The notes: generated from the letters alone by a model not told the origin. A stretch of DNA of 64,000 nt from Asaia bogorensis (GCA_945869965.1 CAMBRC010000002.1:45266-109265), one strand, 5' to 3'. Positions 33,994 to 44,227 are shown, counted from the first letter of the stretch. Program-made: numbers and translations.

Positions 33994-34767
33994 ATGTTCT
34001 CATTCATCCGCAACCTCGTCGGCGTGAAAACCGACAACGCCGTGAACAGCGCCATCGAGACGATCGTCCGCTGGGACCCGAAATCAGCCACCGAGGCCGA
34101 GCTGCGCACCATGGAGCAGAACCTCGACCAGCTCGGCTTGCAGGTCGCCCAGGCCCGCGCGGCGCTGGATAAGGAGCGGCGCGAAGCCGATCATATCTCC
34201 GCCCTGTCGGCGCAGCGCATGGCCGCCGCCGAACAGTTGCAGCACCGCCTGGACGGCGAGGCCAACCCGGCCAACAAGACGGCGCTTGAGAAGAGCCTTG
34301 TTACCCTGGTGGCTATGCTGGAAACGATGGCGCCGGATGTCGACCGCGAGAAACAGGATGCGGTCGATGCCGAGACCTTCCTGCGCTCGCTGGAGGAAAC
34401 CTACCAGACCGCCGGGCAGAAGCTGCGGGGCGCCCGCTCCGACCTCGATCGGGCCCAGCGCGACATGACCCGCGCCGACCAGCAGCGCCAGGCCGCCGAA
34501 AACCGGGCCGAGGCCGCACGCCAGGCCGCCGGGCTCTCCGGCGCAACCAGCGGGCTGTCGGTGGCGCTGAAGGCGATGCAGGACAGTGCCGCGCGCAACC
34601 TGGCGCAGGCCGAGGCGGCCAATGCCAAGGCCTCGCTGCTGAAGCCGACCAAGCCCGAGCAGGACGATCCCAACATCGCTGCCGCCATGGCCGCGGTGTC
34701 CGGCGGTGCCGCGCCGACCGCCAGCCTGGGCGACCGGCTGGCGGCGCTGCGCATCAAGCAGGGGTAG
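33994..34767 (+). CDS. pspA: PspA/IM30-family coiled-coil protein
   Basis: A 257-residue almost entirely helical protein with long heptad stretches (LRTMEQNLDQLGLQVAQARA, SLEETYQTAGQKLRGARSDL). It starts MFSFIRNLVGVKTDNAVN, an amphipathic helix typical of membrane-binding PspA relatives. It matches the YjfJ branch of the family better than classical PspA because of its DUF2491/DUF350 neighbours. ESCRT-III-like assembly on stressed membranes is known for the family; the trigger here is unknown. It converges on the Calx-beta pseudogene with 21 bases between stops. Confidence 0.85.
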   Translation: MFSFIRNLVGVKTDNAVNSAIETIVRWDPKSATEAELRTMEQNLDQLGLQVAQARAALDKERREADHISALSAQRMAAAEQLQHRLDGEANPANKTALEKSLVTLVAMLETMAPDVDREKQDAVDAETFLRSLEETYQTAGQKLRGARSDLDRAQRDMTRADQQRQAAENRAEAARQAAGLSGATSGLSVALKAMQDSAARNLAQAEAANAKASLLKPTKPEQDDPNIAAAMAAVSGGAAPTASLGDRLAALRIKQG

Positions 34768-34788
34768 CGCCCCCGCCTTCGACCATTG

Positions 34789-36516
34789 TCATGCCAGGCG
34801 CAGATGCAGGAAATCTGCGCCGCTGGCCGCATCGTGGCCGGACAGCAGGACCAGGCGCCCGGACTCCATGTCGGCCCGCGCATAGCCGGTCAGGCTGAGC
34901 GAGGCCGCCGGCTGTCCCGGCCGCGTCGCATGCAGAGTCAGGCCGGTACGTCCGGATGCCCCTGCCCCGTCCTCCCACGCAAGCGCCGCCGTGGCATCCG
35001 AAATGCCCCACACGGTCACCGCATCGCCGGCGTCAAGATTGGCCACGGTGCTCCATATCTCGGCAGCGGCGCCGCGTGCGTCGAGGAAGAAGGTGTCGGC
35101 GCCGAGCCCGCCGGTCAGGAAGTTCGACCCGCCGCCACCATCCAGCACGTTGGGACCCCATGGTACCTGGACGGCATCGTCGCCATTGCCGGTGCGGATG
35201 AACCAGCCACCCTTCGTCGTCGCAATGACCAGATTATCCGGCGAGAGGATGATGCACTCCTTCGCCAGTTCCGCCACCGGCCCTTCGTACTGCCGCACAG
35301 CCGGTGCGAGTGCCTGACCCGACGAGGTGCCGGCCGCCAGGTCGGTGATTGCGTCGTCGTTGCGGATGACACCGGTTGCCGCTGCGGTGTCGATCGCCAG
35401 CGTCGGCGATTGCGACAGCAGGGTGACGGTGAAGCTTTCATCCGCCTCCGCCTCGGCATCGCTGCTGACCAGTACGCGCAGCAGCGTGCCCTGGCTTCCG
35501 GGATGGATCGTCACCGCGCTCTGCAGCTCGCCGGGCGAATGGAAATCCCAGCGATCGGTGCCGCGCGGACCCACCGGGTCGATGCGGTACTCCACCACCA
35601 CGGTGCCAGCCATGTTGCCGCTGCGCGCGACGAAGAAGTCGAACGGCGTCACCTCGGAAAACCCGGCCGGCGCGCCAGTACCTTCCGCGCGGTCGGCGTC
35701 CAGCTTCTGGATCGACACGCGGACGGGCGGGTCGTCGTCGATGATGCGCACTGTGGCCACACCGCCGGCCGCCAGCAAGGGATCGCTCGCCTAGCCGATG
35801 TGAAGCTCAAAGGTCCGGTCGGTCTCGGCGATACGGTCGCCCCGGACCGGCACGGTGATGGTCTTCTCGAACTCGCCTGGAGCGAACTCGACGAAGCCGC
35901 TTGGCATCAGGTCGCCCATAAAATCTGAAGGCCGCGCCGGGTTCGCGCCCGTGCCGACGACACTCCAACTCCCGCTGCCGGCCGCTTCGAGATCGCCATA
36001 GCGGGTCGCGGTGAAGGTGACATTGGTCGGTCCCAGCGCGCCCTCCGCCCACTCCGCCCGGTCGGCGGCCACGATCAGCGCGGCGGAGTAGAGGAAAAGC
36101 AGTGCATCGACTGTGTATTCGGTCTCGACCTGATGGCCCTGGTAGTTTGCAATGAAGGTGCCACCACCGAGGATGGTGATGGTGGTGTGCAGCGCATCGA
36201 ATTGCGCCGCCAGCGACTGGTTGATGCCAACGTGCTCACCAAGCGGTCCCAGGGGCACGCCGAACGCTGCCAGCTCTGTGGTGAACGCGTAGATCGGAAA
36301 CTCTTCGAAGCCGGATGTCGCTTCCACCTCACCGTTGTTACGGTACAGCGTGTCAGCCAGGTCGCCGGCATTGACCGCCCGCCCGGCGATCGCGGGATCG
36401 CCGTACGATGCCGTAAGCTGTATCCCCCAGGCGCCCTCGAAGATCACGTCGCGCGTGCCCAGCGACGAGCCGATGCCGTGCAACCGGACGGTGAGCAGGC
36501 CGAGATAGACCGCCAT
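34789..36516 (-). pseudogene. Calx-beta/RTX-like protein interrupted by an in-frame TAG
   Basis: One frame of 575 sense codons plus the end stop spans the region, but a TAG sits at 35793-35791. The upstream part (241 residues) ends in the middle of a Calx-beta domain (FELHIG). The same frame continues as ASDPLLAAGG and VATVRIIDDD, then a second Calx-beta domain and RTX-like repeats NVLDGGGGSNFLTGGLGADT. The total span of 1728 bases equals that of the neighbouring paralogue, so only the stop is abnormal. There is a good RBS (GGGAGG) before ATG 36516. Either a pseudogene or two truncated products; readthrough is unsupported. Export by type I secretion would be expected for an intact protein. 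Confidence 0.75.
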
Positions 36517-36536
36517 CTACCCGACCTCCCGCGCCG

Positions 36537-38264
36537 TCACAGGAACACCCGCGGCACAACCACCAACACATAGTCGCTGCCGCTGGCCGCGTCGCGGTGG
36601 GCGACCCACTCAACCGGCACGCTGCCATAGACGTTCGCCTGGAGTCCGGCGACGGTCACCGACACCGCTGGCCGGTCTGGCGCCAGCGCATGCAGGGTCA
36701 AGCCGGTGAAGCCGGGCGCGCCCTGCGCCGCCTCCCAGATGAAGGCATGCGTGTCCGGCGAAACGCCCCAAAACGTGAGGTAGCCGCCGCCACCCGGGTC
36801 CACGACCGTGCTCCAGATCGGACCCGCGGCACCGCGGGCATCGAGGAAGAAGTTGTCTTCGCCGTTGCCGCCCACGAGGAAGTTGGAGCCGGTGCCGCCA
36901 TCCAGCACGTTGCGCCCGCTATGCGCTGTAATGGCGTCGTTGCCGCTGCCGGAGCGGATGAACCAGTCCGGGCTGCCGGTGGTCACGATCATGCCGTCGG
37001 GCGCGTCGATGATCGCCTCGCGGGCGATGAACTCGACCGGGCCATAATAGAACTGCGGCGTCGCCGGCAGGGCCAGGCCGGTGACGGCGCTGATCACCGA
37101 GAGATCGACGATCGCGTCGTCGCCGCGGATGGTGCCGGTGGCGACCGACCGGCCGAGCACCGCTCCCCGGCCGGGATTGAAAAGCTCCACCCGGAACCGC
37201 TCGTCCGGCTCCGCCTCGGTATCGCCGACGACGTCGAAGCGCAGCGTGTACTCGGTCTGGCCCGGCGCCATCGTCACCGCCAGCACCGTCTTCGTGCCCG
37301 GGGCAAAGTCACCGTCGCCGGCGCGGTGGGGGGCCAGTGGCGACATGACATAGCTGAAGGTGGTGGCACTTTCGGTATTGCCGGTGCGCACCACGTGGAA
37401 CTCGAAGGCGGTGGTGCCGGAATCGCCCTCGTCCAACACAATCTCGGCCGAGCTGAGCGACAGCAGTGCCTGGGTGTCGTCGTTGCGGATGATGGCGCGG
37501 CCGACCAGGTTCAGCGGCACGATGGGCTGGGCGGAATAGTCCAGGCGGACGACGAATTCCGTATCCGCCTGCTGAACCCGGTTACCCGCCACTGCGATGG
37601 TCAGCAGCTTCTGCGTCTCGCCCGGTGCGAATTCCAGCCGGCCGGACGGGTAGATGCCGTCGAAGAAGACGTCGGCGTAAAAGTCTCGGTTGGATCCGGC
37701 CTCCACCCGCCAGGACACGGCAGATGTGACATCGGACGGTCCATGGCGGGTGACCAGGAAGGCGAACGGTGTCGCGCCCTCATCGCCCTCATCCTGCACC
37801 AGCACCGTCGCGTCGATGTCGTAGGTATGGTCCGCCATCGCAAGCGTGAGGCTGGCGTCGAAGCTGCCGTGCTCGACCCGGTCCGCCACGTAGCCGTCAT
37901 AGGCGCCGGCGCCACTGTAGCGCAGCTCCGAACGGTCGGCATTGAAGCTGGCGTTGCCGGTCCAGGCATAGCCGTCGTCGTAGCCAAAGCCCGGCAGCAG
38001 CAGGCCGAGTTCGTCCAGCACGACCGGGGACCCTCCGGCCCCGCCGAGCAGGGCGCGCTCGCTCAGGGTGACGCCACCCGCGGCATCGGTCAGGGTGGTG
38101 ACCGCAGCACCTTCGAGGAAGAACGAGCCGGTGAGCCAGGTTTCGCGCAGCAAGGCGGGCACGGACAGCCGCACCAGGGCGGTCACCTCGGTCACGAAGC
38201 CGAGCCCGGAGCCTTCGACCGTGCCGGTGGCACGCAGCTTCAGCGTACCCTGGTAGGTGGACAT
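36537..38264 (-). CDS. Calx-beta domain protein with RTX-like calcium-binding repeats
   Basis: A 575-residue protein without an N-terminal signal peptide. The N-terminal region is beta-rich; from about residue 200 come two or more Calx-beta domains (FLVTRHGPSDVTS, FEFHVVRTGNTESATTFSY, each ending in an I-x-N/G-DD motif). The C-terminal third has RTX-like NVLDGGTGSNFLVGGNGEDN and a FFLDARG segment. This suggests a Ca2+-binding secreted or surface protein using a C-terminal secretion signal. It lies 20 bases upstream of its broken tandem paralogue on the same strand. Confidence 0.8.
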   Translation of the reverse strand: MSTYQGTLKLRATGTVEGSGLGFVTEVTALVRLSVPALLRETWLTGSFFLEGAAVTTLTDAAGGVTLSERALLGGAGGSPVVLDELGLLLPGFGYDDGYAWTGNASFNADRSELRYSGAGAYDGYVADRVEHGSFDASLTLAMADHTYDIDATVLVQDEGDEGATPFAFLVTRHGPSDVTSAVSWRVEAGSNRDFYADVFFDGIYPSGRLEFAPGETQKLLTIAVAGNRVQQADTEFVVRLDYSAQPIVPLNLVGRAIIRNDDTQALLSLSSAEIVLDEGDSGTTAFEFHVVRTGNTESATTFSYVMSPLAPHRAGDGDFAPGTKTVLAVTMAPGQTEYTLRFDVVGDTEAEPDERFRVELFNPGRGAVLGRSVATGTIRGDDAIVDLSVISAVTGLALPATPQFYYGPVEFIAREAIIDAPDGMIVTTGSPDWFIRSGSGNDAITAHSGRNVLDGGTGSNFLVGGNGEDNFFLDARGAAGPIWSTVVDPGGGGYLTFWGVSPDTHAFIWEAAQGAPGFTGLTLHALAPDRPAVSVTVAGLQANVYGSVPVEWVAHRDAASGSDYVLVVVPRVFL

Positions 38265-38406
38265 CGGCGCACCCCGCCTGCACGGCGCCATTGTCCTTCG
38301 CAGCGGCAGACAGCACAAGCCGAAATCCCCGTGCCACGACGCCAGCACCAGCGCTTTACAGCTTGCCCCTGGCGACCGAACCTGTGGGAGAACAGGGAGG
38401 ACTTCC

Positions 38407-39036
38407 ATGCTGAAAATCCACGGCCGCGCCAATTCGATCAACGTGCAGAAGGCGCTGTGGGCCGCTGATGAATGCGGCGTGGCCTTCGAGCGCTCCGATG
38501 TCGGCGGGGCGTTTGGCGGAAACGACCAGCCATGGTACCGCGCGATGAATCCGAACGGCGTCGTGCCGACCATCGACGATGACGGCTACACGCTGTGGGA
38601 GAGCAACGCGATTGTCCGGTATCTGTGTGCCAAGCATGCCGCCGGCACGCTGTGGGCCGCCGATCCCGGCGCGCGCGGGGAGGCCGATCGCTGGATGGAC
38701 TGGCAGGCCACCACGGTGATGTCCGGCATGACCACGCTGTTCTGGGGGCTGATCCGTACGCCGCCGGAAAAGCGCGACAATGCGGCGATCGACGCGGCCC
38801 GGCCGGCCACCTCGGCGATCTGGGCGCGGCTGGACGCACATCTGGCGAGCCGGCCCTATGTCGCCGGGGCGGATTTCACCATGGGCGACATTCCGGTGGG
38901 GGCGGTGTGCTACCGCTGGCTCAACCTGCCGTTCCCCCGCGACGACCTGCCGGTGCTGCCGAACCTGCAGGCATGGTACGAGCGGCTGGCGCAGCGGCCG
39001 GCCTATCGCAAGCATGTCATGATAACGATGACCTAG
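38407..39036 (+). CDS. Glutathione S-transferase family protein
   Basis: A 209-residue cytosolic GST. The N-terminal thioredoxin-like domain starts MLKIHGRANSINVQKALW, with the catalytic Ser/Asn region SINVQK, then NPNGVVPTI (cis-Pro) and ESNAIVRYL (glutathione gamma-Glu binding). The helical C-terminal domain has YVAGADFTMGDIPVG. It is divergent from the Calx-beta gene across 142 bases and is followed 64 bases later by an MFS gene. The substrate is unknown; detoxification is the default inference. Confidence 0.92.
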   Translation: MLKIHGRANSINVQKALWAADECGVAFERSDVGGAFGGNDQPWYRAMNPNGVVPTIDDDGYTLWESNAIVRYLCAKHAAGTLWAADPGARGEADRWMDWQATTVMSGMTTLFWGLIRTPPEKRDNAAIDAARPATSAIWARLDAHLASRPYVAGADFTMGDIPVGAVCYRWLNLPFPRDDLPVLPNLQAWYERLAQRPAYRKHVMITMT

Positions 39037-39100
39037 CCGTCGCCTTTACACCGTCCCCTGCCGCGCCGATGCTGCACCGCACGGGCTGGTTCGGGATCGG

Positions 39101-40333
39101 ATGACGGAGACGGCGACAGACAGCGGCGAGGATGGTTCGCCGGCGTGGCGGGTGACGCTTTGGGCGATGGTGGCGGTGCAGGTCATCATGACGCTGTCCT
39201 TCACCTTCCACAGCCCGGTGCTGCCGCTGTTCCTGCCGGAACTTGGGGTCCAGACGGATTTCCATCTGTTCATGTGGGCGGGCTTCCTGGGCTCGATCAC
39301 ATCGCTGGTCGCTGCCTTCACCTCGCCGATGTGGGGCCGAGTGGCCGACCGCTACGGCCGCAAGCTCATGGTGCTGCGCTCGGCCTTCGCGATTTCGATC
39401 TGCACGGTGCTGATGGGGCTGGCGCAGGATGTCTGGCAGTTGCTGGCGGCCCGGGTGCTCATGGGCGGGTTCGCCGGGTTCTCGGCGGCATCGGTGGTGC
39501 TGATCGCGAGCCAGGTGCCGCAGCGCCGGCTGGGCTGGGCGCTTGGGATCATGAGCAGCGGGCAGTTGGTGGGCTCGCTGATCGGGCCGGTGATCGGGGG
39601 GGCGACCGCCGACCTGACCGGGAGCTATCGCCTGCCGTTCTTTGTTGGGGGCGGGCTGTCGATGCTGGCCTTCGGACTGGCCTGGTGGCTGGTGCCGGAG
39701 AACTTCGTGGCACCGAAGCAGAAGCCGGGCGGGCGCTCGATCCTGAGCTCGATGCGGCTGCTGGTGTCCAATGGCAGCATGGCGGCACTGGTGCTGGTGC
39801 TGTTGCTGACCCAGTTCGCCACCCAGGCGGTGCAGCCGGTGGTGACGCTGTATGTGCAGGACATCCTGGGCGACCGGCCGGACCTCGCCACCCTGGCAGG
39901 CGCAGCGCTGTCGGTGACGGGGCTGGCCGGCATCTTCGCGGTGCCGTTGATGAGCCGAGCCTCGGATCGGTGGGGCGAGAAGCGGCTGGTGATGGTGGCG
40001 TTGGCCGGCGCGGCCTTGATGACCGCACCGCAGGCGTTTTCGCACAGCTATTTGCTGTTCGTCGCCGAGCGCTTCGGCCTCGGCCTGTTCATCGGTAGCA
40101 TCCTGCCGATCACCAACGCGCTGATCGGCCGGCTGACGCCACCGGAGGAGCGCGGCTTCACCTATGGCATGACCTCCTCGGCCTATTTTCTCGGCAACTC
40201 GATGGGCCCGATTACCGGAGGCATGGTGGCTGCGTTCATCGGCATCGAATGGGTGTTCATGCTCACCACGGTGCTGTTGCTTTTGGGGCTGGTATGGGTT
40301 GGCATCTCGGTGCCGGAGGAGCGACGCAAATGA
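39101..40333 (+). CDS. MFS drug-type exporter
   Basis: A 410-residue major facilitator with 12 predicted spans. The conserved loop 2-3 motif is GRVADRYGRKLMVL. The central loop is short, as in DHA1-type multidrug exporters, and SGQLVGSLIGPVIGG resembles motif C of antiporters. Its stop codon overlaps the start of a PPOX-fold oxidoreductase gene (ATGA), so the two are co-translated. The exported compound cannot be told from the sequence. Confidence 0.9.
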   Translation: MTETATDSGEDGSPAWRVTLWAMVAVQVIMTLSFTFHSPVLPLFLPELGVQTDFHLFMWAGFLGSITSLVAAFTSPMWGRVADRYGRKLMVLRSAFAISICTVLMGLAQDVWQLLAARVLMGGFAGFSAASVVLIASQVPQRRLGWALGIMSSGQLVGSLIGPVIGGATADLTGSYRLPFFVGGGLSMLAFGLAWWLVPENFVAPKQKPGGRSILSSMRLLVSNGSMAALVLVLLLTQFATQAVQPVVTLYVQDILGDRPDLATLAGAALSVTGLAGIFAVPLMSRASDRWGEKRLVMVALAGAALMTAPQAFSHSYLLFVAERFGLGLFIGSILPITNALIGRLTPPEERGFTYGMTSSAYFLGNSMGPITGGMVAAFIGIEWVFMLTTVLLLLGLVWVGISVPEERRK

Positions 40334-40725
40334 CCGCCGCGTGGCAGCAGTTGGCGCAGTCGCGCTATCTCAACCTGGAGAGCTATCGACGCGACGGCAC
40401 GGCAGTGCGCACGCCGCTGTGGTTTGCGCCGGACGAGGACGGTGCCACGCTCTATGTCTATAGCCGCGCGGATGCGTTCAAGATCAAACGGCTGCGGCGC
40501 GATCCGCACTGCCGTATTGCCGCCTGCGATATGCGCGGTACTGTCGCCGGCCCCTGGCTGGACGCCACCGCCGCGATCGTCACCGAGGTCGAGGCAGCAC
40601 GAGGCATGGCGCTGCTCGACCGGCGCTACTGGCCCTGGAAACAACTGCTCGGCCTGGCGGCACTGCTGCGCCCGGCGCCGCGTGCCGTGGTCGCCCTTCA
40701 TCCGCGCCGGACCGACGCCGGCTGA
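40330..40725 (+). CDS. PPOX-class (flavin/F420-type) oxidoreductase
   Basis: A 131-residue split-barrel protein of the pyridoxamine 5'-phosphate oxidase-like superfamily, matching the PPOX-class F420-dependent type by length. Segments: SRYLNLESYRRDGTAVRTPLWF, LYVYSRADAFKIKRLRR, and a GPWLDATAAIV strand. Members bind flavin or F420 and reduce small molecules. Which cofactor is used cannot be decided. Start at 40330 overlaps the MFS stop, suggesting that oxidoreductase and exporter act on the same compound. Confidence 0.82.
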   Translation: MTAAWQQLAQSRYLNLESYRRDGTAVRTPLWFAPDEDGATLYVYSRADAFKIKRLRRDPHCRIAACDMRGTVAGPWLDATAAIVTEVEAARGMALLDRRYWPWKQLLGLAALLRPAPRAVVALHPRRTDAG

Positions 40726-40795
40726 CCAGGCGGTCCGGTTGCCGCGCTGCCCGTCTCCACTATCATGCCGTTCCAGCCAGTGGAGGTTTGTTCCG

Positions 40796-42442
40796 GTGTC
40801 AGAGCGCCAGGTCTTCATCAGCCACGCCTCGCGCGACGCCGAGCTGGCGCGAGCGCTGGTGCGCCTGTTGGAAGAGCAAGGCGTCACCTGCTGGATTAGC
40901 GGGCGCGACGTGGCCTTCGGCGCCAACTACCAGGAGGCGATCGTCGGCGCGATCTCCGGCGCCCGCGCTCTGGTGCTGTTGCTGACCGAGGCGGCGAATG
41001 GGTCGGACGAGGTGAAGAAGGAGCTGTCGCTGGCCAGCGCCCAGGGCATCGCCGTCTATCCCGTGCGCTTCGACGCGGTTCAACCGAACGCCGCGTTGCG
41101 CTACGAACTGGCCACGCGGCAATGGATCGAGGGTGGGGACGTCGCGGTACTGGCGCAGCGTTTGGCAACGGCGATCCCGGACAACGGGGCGCCCCTCCTC
41201 GCCGCCGAGGCTCCCGCTGTCCTCGACCTGCCGGGCAAGCCCTCCGTTGCCGTGCTGCCGTTTGCCAATATCGGTGGCGATCCCGAGCAGGAATACTTCG
41301 CCGACGGCATGACCGAGGAGGTCATCACCGCGCTGTCGCGCATCCGCGCCTTCTTCGTCATCGCCCGCAATTCCAGCTTCACCTACAAGGGCCGCGCGGT
41401 GGATGCCAGGCAGGTCGGCCGCGAGCTTGGTGTCCGCTACGTGGTCGAGGGTAGCGTACGCCGTGGCGGCAACCGGGTGCGTATCACCGCCCAGCTCGCC
41501 GATGCCGCCACCGGCACGCAGCTCTGGGCCGACCGCTTCGATGGCAGCATCGAGGACGTTTTCGAGCTGCAGGACCAAGTGGCGACCAGCCTGATCGGTG
41601 CCATCGAGCCGCGCATCCTCGGCGCCGAGATCGAGCGGGCAAAGCGCAAGCCGCCAGGGGACCTGCGGGCGTACGACCTGATGCTGCAGGCGCTACCCGG
41701 ACTGATCACCTTTGACAGGGCGAAACGGGACGGCAGCGAAACCCTGTTGCGCCGGGCACTCGCGCTGGAGCCCGATTATGCCCTGGCGCTGGCACGCCTT
41801 GCCATCTGCATCTGGGGCAAAATCACGTCTGGTCAGCTGTCCGACACGGCGCCGGCTCGAGCCGAAATCGGTGCGCTGGTCGGGCAGGCGTTGGCCACCG
41901 GAATGAACGACCCCGAGGTTTTGGCGAACGCGGGCTATGCGTTCGGCGTATGCCATGACCTGCACGCCGGCATCGGCCTGATCGAACAGGCGCTGACGCT
42001 GCATCCGAACTCGACCACCGGATTGACCCTGGGCGCGATGCTTTACTCTTATACCGGTCAGCTGGCGAAGGTCATGGACTACGTCGAGCGCGCCGCACGG
42101 CTCAACCCGTTCGAAGGTGCCGGCTTGCGAAACCACGCGGCAGCGGTGGCTCACTTCGTCAATGGCCAACACGAACGGGCTCTCGAATTCGTGACCCTGG
42201 CGCTACGCGCCTGGCCGGGGAACTCGTCTGCCCTGCGCTACCGCACCGCCAGCCTCGGGCTGCTCGGCCGGATCGACGAGGCGCGGCAGTCCGCGCAAGA
42301 GTTACGGGCCCAGATGCCCGCCCTCACCGTCGCCAGCGCGCGCCGGCATCTGGAAGTCAACCTGAACAACGCCCACCAAGTGCCCGGCACCGTCGACGTC
42401 TTCTGCGAGGGCCTGCGCCGCGCCGGCATCCCCGAGGGCTGA
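40796..42442 (+). CDS. TIR - FlgO/TolB-like - TPR protein
   Basis: A 548-residue soluble protein starting at GTG 40796 with GGAGG 10 bases upstream. Residues 1-125 form a TIR_2 domain (VFISHASRDAELARALVRLL, GANYQEAIVGAISGARALVLLLT); E76 in VKKELSLA is a candidate NADase catalytic Glu. Residues about 148-270 match the FlgO/TolB-like N-terminal domain common in cyclase-linked proteins (PSVAVLPFANIGGDPEQEYF, FADGMTEEVI, YVVEGSVRR). Residues 300-540 form TPR-like helical repeats. The usual adenylate/guanylate cyclase domain of such proteins is replaced by TIR. Signalling or defence are possible; there is no neighbouring defence gene. Confidence 0.85.
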   Translation: MSERQVFISHASRDAELARALVRLLEEQGVTCWISGRDVAFGANYQEAIVGAISGARALVLLLTEAANGSDEVKKELSLASAQGIAVYPVRFDAVQPNAALRYELATRQWIEGGDVAVLAQRLATAIPDNGAPLLAAEAPAVLDLPGKPSVAVLPFANIGGDPEQEYFADGMTEEVITALSRIRAFFVIARNSSFTYKGRAVDARQVGRELGVRYVVEGSVRRGGNRVRITAQLADAATGTQLWADRFDGSIEDVFELQDQVATSLIGAIEPRILGAEIERAKRKPPGDLRAYDLMLQALPGLITFDRAKRDGSETLLRRALALEPDYALALARLAICIWGKITSGQLSDTAPARAEIGALVGQALATGMNDPEVLANAGYAFGVCHDLHAGIGLIEQALTLHPNSTTGLTLGAMLYSYTGQLAKVMDYVERAARLNPFEGAGLRNHAAAVAHFVNGQHERALEFVTLALRAWPGNSSALRYRTASLGLLGRIDEARQSAQELRAQMPALTVASARRHLEVNLNNAHQVPGTVDVFCEGLRRAGIPEG

Positions 42443-44179
42443 TCAGCCGCGCACCCGGCCGACCGCCGGCGGCGCGTTGCGCCCGCTCTCCTTGGCCCAG
42501 GTATCGCGCAGCCCGACGGTGCGGTTGAACACCAGCGCGCCGGGCTTGCTGTCGGGGTCTGGGCAGAAATAGCCCTGGCGCTCGAACTGCACCGCGACGC
42601 CCTGGGCGACATCGGCGAGTGCGGGCTCGGCCATGCAGCCGGTCAGGACCTCGAGCGAATCCAGGTTGAGGTCGGCGAAGACATCGCCATCGGCACCGGG
42701 ATCGGCGCGCGAGAACAGCGGGTTGTAGAGGCGCAGCTCGGCCGGCACGGCATCGGCGGCGCTCACCCAGTGCAGCGTTGCCTGCACCTTGCGGCCATCC
42801 GGCGCGTTGCCGCCCTTGGTGGCGGGATCGTAGGTGCAGCGCAGCGCCACCACCACGCCAGCGGCATCCTTGATCACCTCGCGGCAGGTGATGAAATAAC
42901 CGTAGCGCAGGCGGACCTCGCGGCCGGGCGACAGGCGGAAGAACTTCTTTGGCGGTTCCTCCATGAAGTCGTCCTGCTCCACCCACAGCTCGCGGCTGAA
43001 GGTCACGCCGCGCGTGCCCTGGGCGGGATCATCCGGGTGGTTGATCGCCGGCAACGTCTCGGTTTGTTCTTCGGGGTAATTGTCGATAATCACCCGCAAT
43101 GGCCGCAGCACCGCCATGCGACGTGACGCCGCGCGATTCAGCTCCTCGCGCACGCAAAAATCCAGCAGCGCGGGGTCCACCACCGACTGCGCGCGCGCCA
43201 TGCCGACGCGCTTGATGAACTCGCGCAACGCCGGAGCCGGCACGCCGCGCCGACGCAACCCGGCCAGGGTGGGCATGCGCGGATCGTCCCAGCCCGCCAC
43301 GTGTCCGCCGGAGACCAGCCGCGTCAGCACGCGCTTGGACAGCACCAGGCCGGCGATGTTCAGCCGGGCAAACTCATACTGGCGCGGGCGCGATGGCTGA
43401 CCCAGAGCCGCGATCGGCAGGCGATCCAGCAGCCACTCGTACAGCGGCTTGTGGTCCTCGAACTCCAGCGTGCACAGCGAATGGGTGATGCCCTCGATGG
43501 CGTCGGACTGGCCATGCGCATAGTCGTAGGTCGGGTAGATGCACCAGGCATCGCCGGTGCGCGGGTGCGTGGCGTGCAGGATGCGGTACAGCGCGGGATC
43601 GCGCAGGTTGATGTTGCCCGACGCCATGTCGATCTTCGCGCGCAGCACCCGCGCACCGTTCGGGAACGCGCCTGCGCGCATGTCGCGGAACAGCGCCAGG
43701 TTCTCCTCGACAGCGCGGTCGCGCCAGGGCGAATTGCGGCCGGGCTCGGTCAGGGTGCCGCGGGCTTGGCGCATCTCGTCGGGTGACTGGTCGTCGACAT
43801 AGGCATCACCGTTGCGGATCAGGTGCTCGGCCCAGGCATAGAGCTGGTCGAAGTAGTCCGAGGCATGAAACAGGTGCTCGCCCCAGTCGAAGCCGAGCCA
43901 GCGCACATCGGCGGCAATCGCGTCGATGAACTCCTGTTCCTCCTTGGTCGGGTTGGTGTCGTCGAAGCGCAGGTGGCAGCGCCCGCCGAACTCCGCCGCC
44001 ACGCCGAAGTTCAGGCAAATCGACTTGGCGTGGCCGATATGCAGGTAGCCGTTGGGCTCCGGCGGAAACCGCGTCACCACGGCTTTCACGCGGCTTTGGG
44101 CAAGATCCGCGGCAATAATGTCGCGGATGAAGTCGCGCCCGCCCTCGGGAGTGTCCGTCGCCGCCGTCTCAGCCACCAT
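42443..44179 (-). CDS. glnS: Glutaminyl-tRNA synthetase
   Basis: A 578-residue class I synthetase that attaches glutamine to tRNA-Gln. The HIGH motif is HIGH in [15 protein letters not shown] and the KMSKS equivalent is VLSKRV. The C-terminal anticodon-binding beta-barrels are present ([22 protein letters not shown]). The ATG at 44179 gives [14 protein letters not shown]. GlnRS in alphaproteobacteria coexists with or replaces the GatCAB route and is often laterally inherited; no such evidence is visible in base composition here. It faces the TIR gene tail to tail with no gap. Confidence 0.95.
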   Translation of the reverse strand: MVAETAATDTPEGGRDFIRDIIAADLAQSRVKAVVTRFPPEPNGYLHIGHAKSICLNFGVAAEFGGRCHLRFDDTNPTKEEQEFIDAIAADVRWLGFDWGEHLFHASDYFDQLYAWAEHLIRNGDAYVDDQSPDEMRQARGTLTEPGRNSPWRDRAVEENLALFRDMRAGAFPNGARVLRAKIDMASGNINLRDPALYRILHATHPRTGDAWCIYPTYDYAHGQSDAIEGITHSLCTLEFEDHKPLYEWLLDRLPIAALGQPSRPRQYEFARLNIAGLVLSKRVLTRLVSGGHVAGWDDPRMPTLAGLRRRGVPAPALREFIKRVGMARAQSVVDPALLDFCVREELNRAASRRMAVLRPLRVIIDNYPEEQTETLPAINHPDDPAQGTRGVTFSRELWVEQDDFMEEPPKKFFRLSPGREVRLRYGYFITCREVIKDAAGVVVALRCTYDPATKGGNAPDGRKVQATLHWVSAADAVPAELRLYNPLFSRADPGADGDVFADLNLDSLEVLTGCMAEPALADVAQGVAVQFERQGYFCPDPDSKPGALVFNRTVGLRDTWAKESGRNAPPAVGRVRG

Positions 44180-44227
44180 TGCTGTCCTCAATCCCGCGCC
44201 TGTCGCGGTCTATCTAGACCAGCGGGC

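Noticed and set aside
2210..35793. Possible recoding of TAG in the two interrupted genes
   Set aside because: TAG serves as a normal stop for other genes here, such as the Fe-S carrier, xth and the DppB-like permease, and no recoding element was seen.
44207..44220. GGTCTATCTAGACC near glnS as a second PhnF operator
   Set aside because: No phosphonate gene is adjacent and the match to the candidate sites at phnG is short; not enough evidence.
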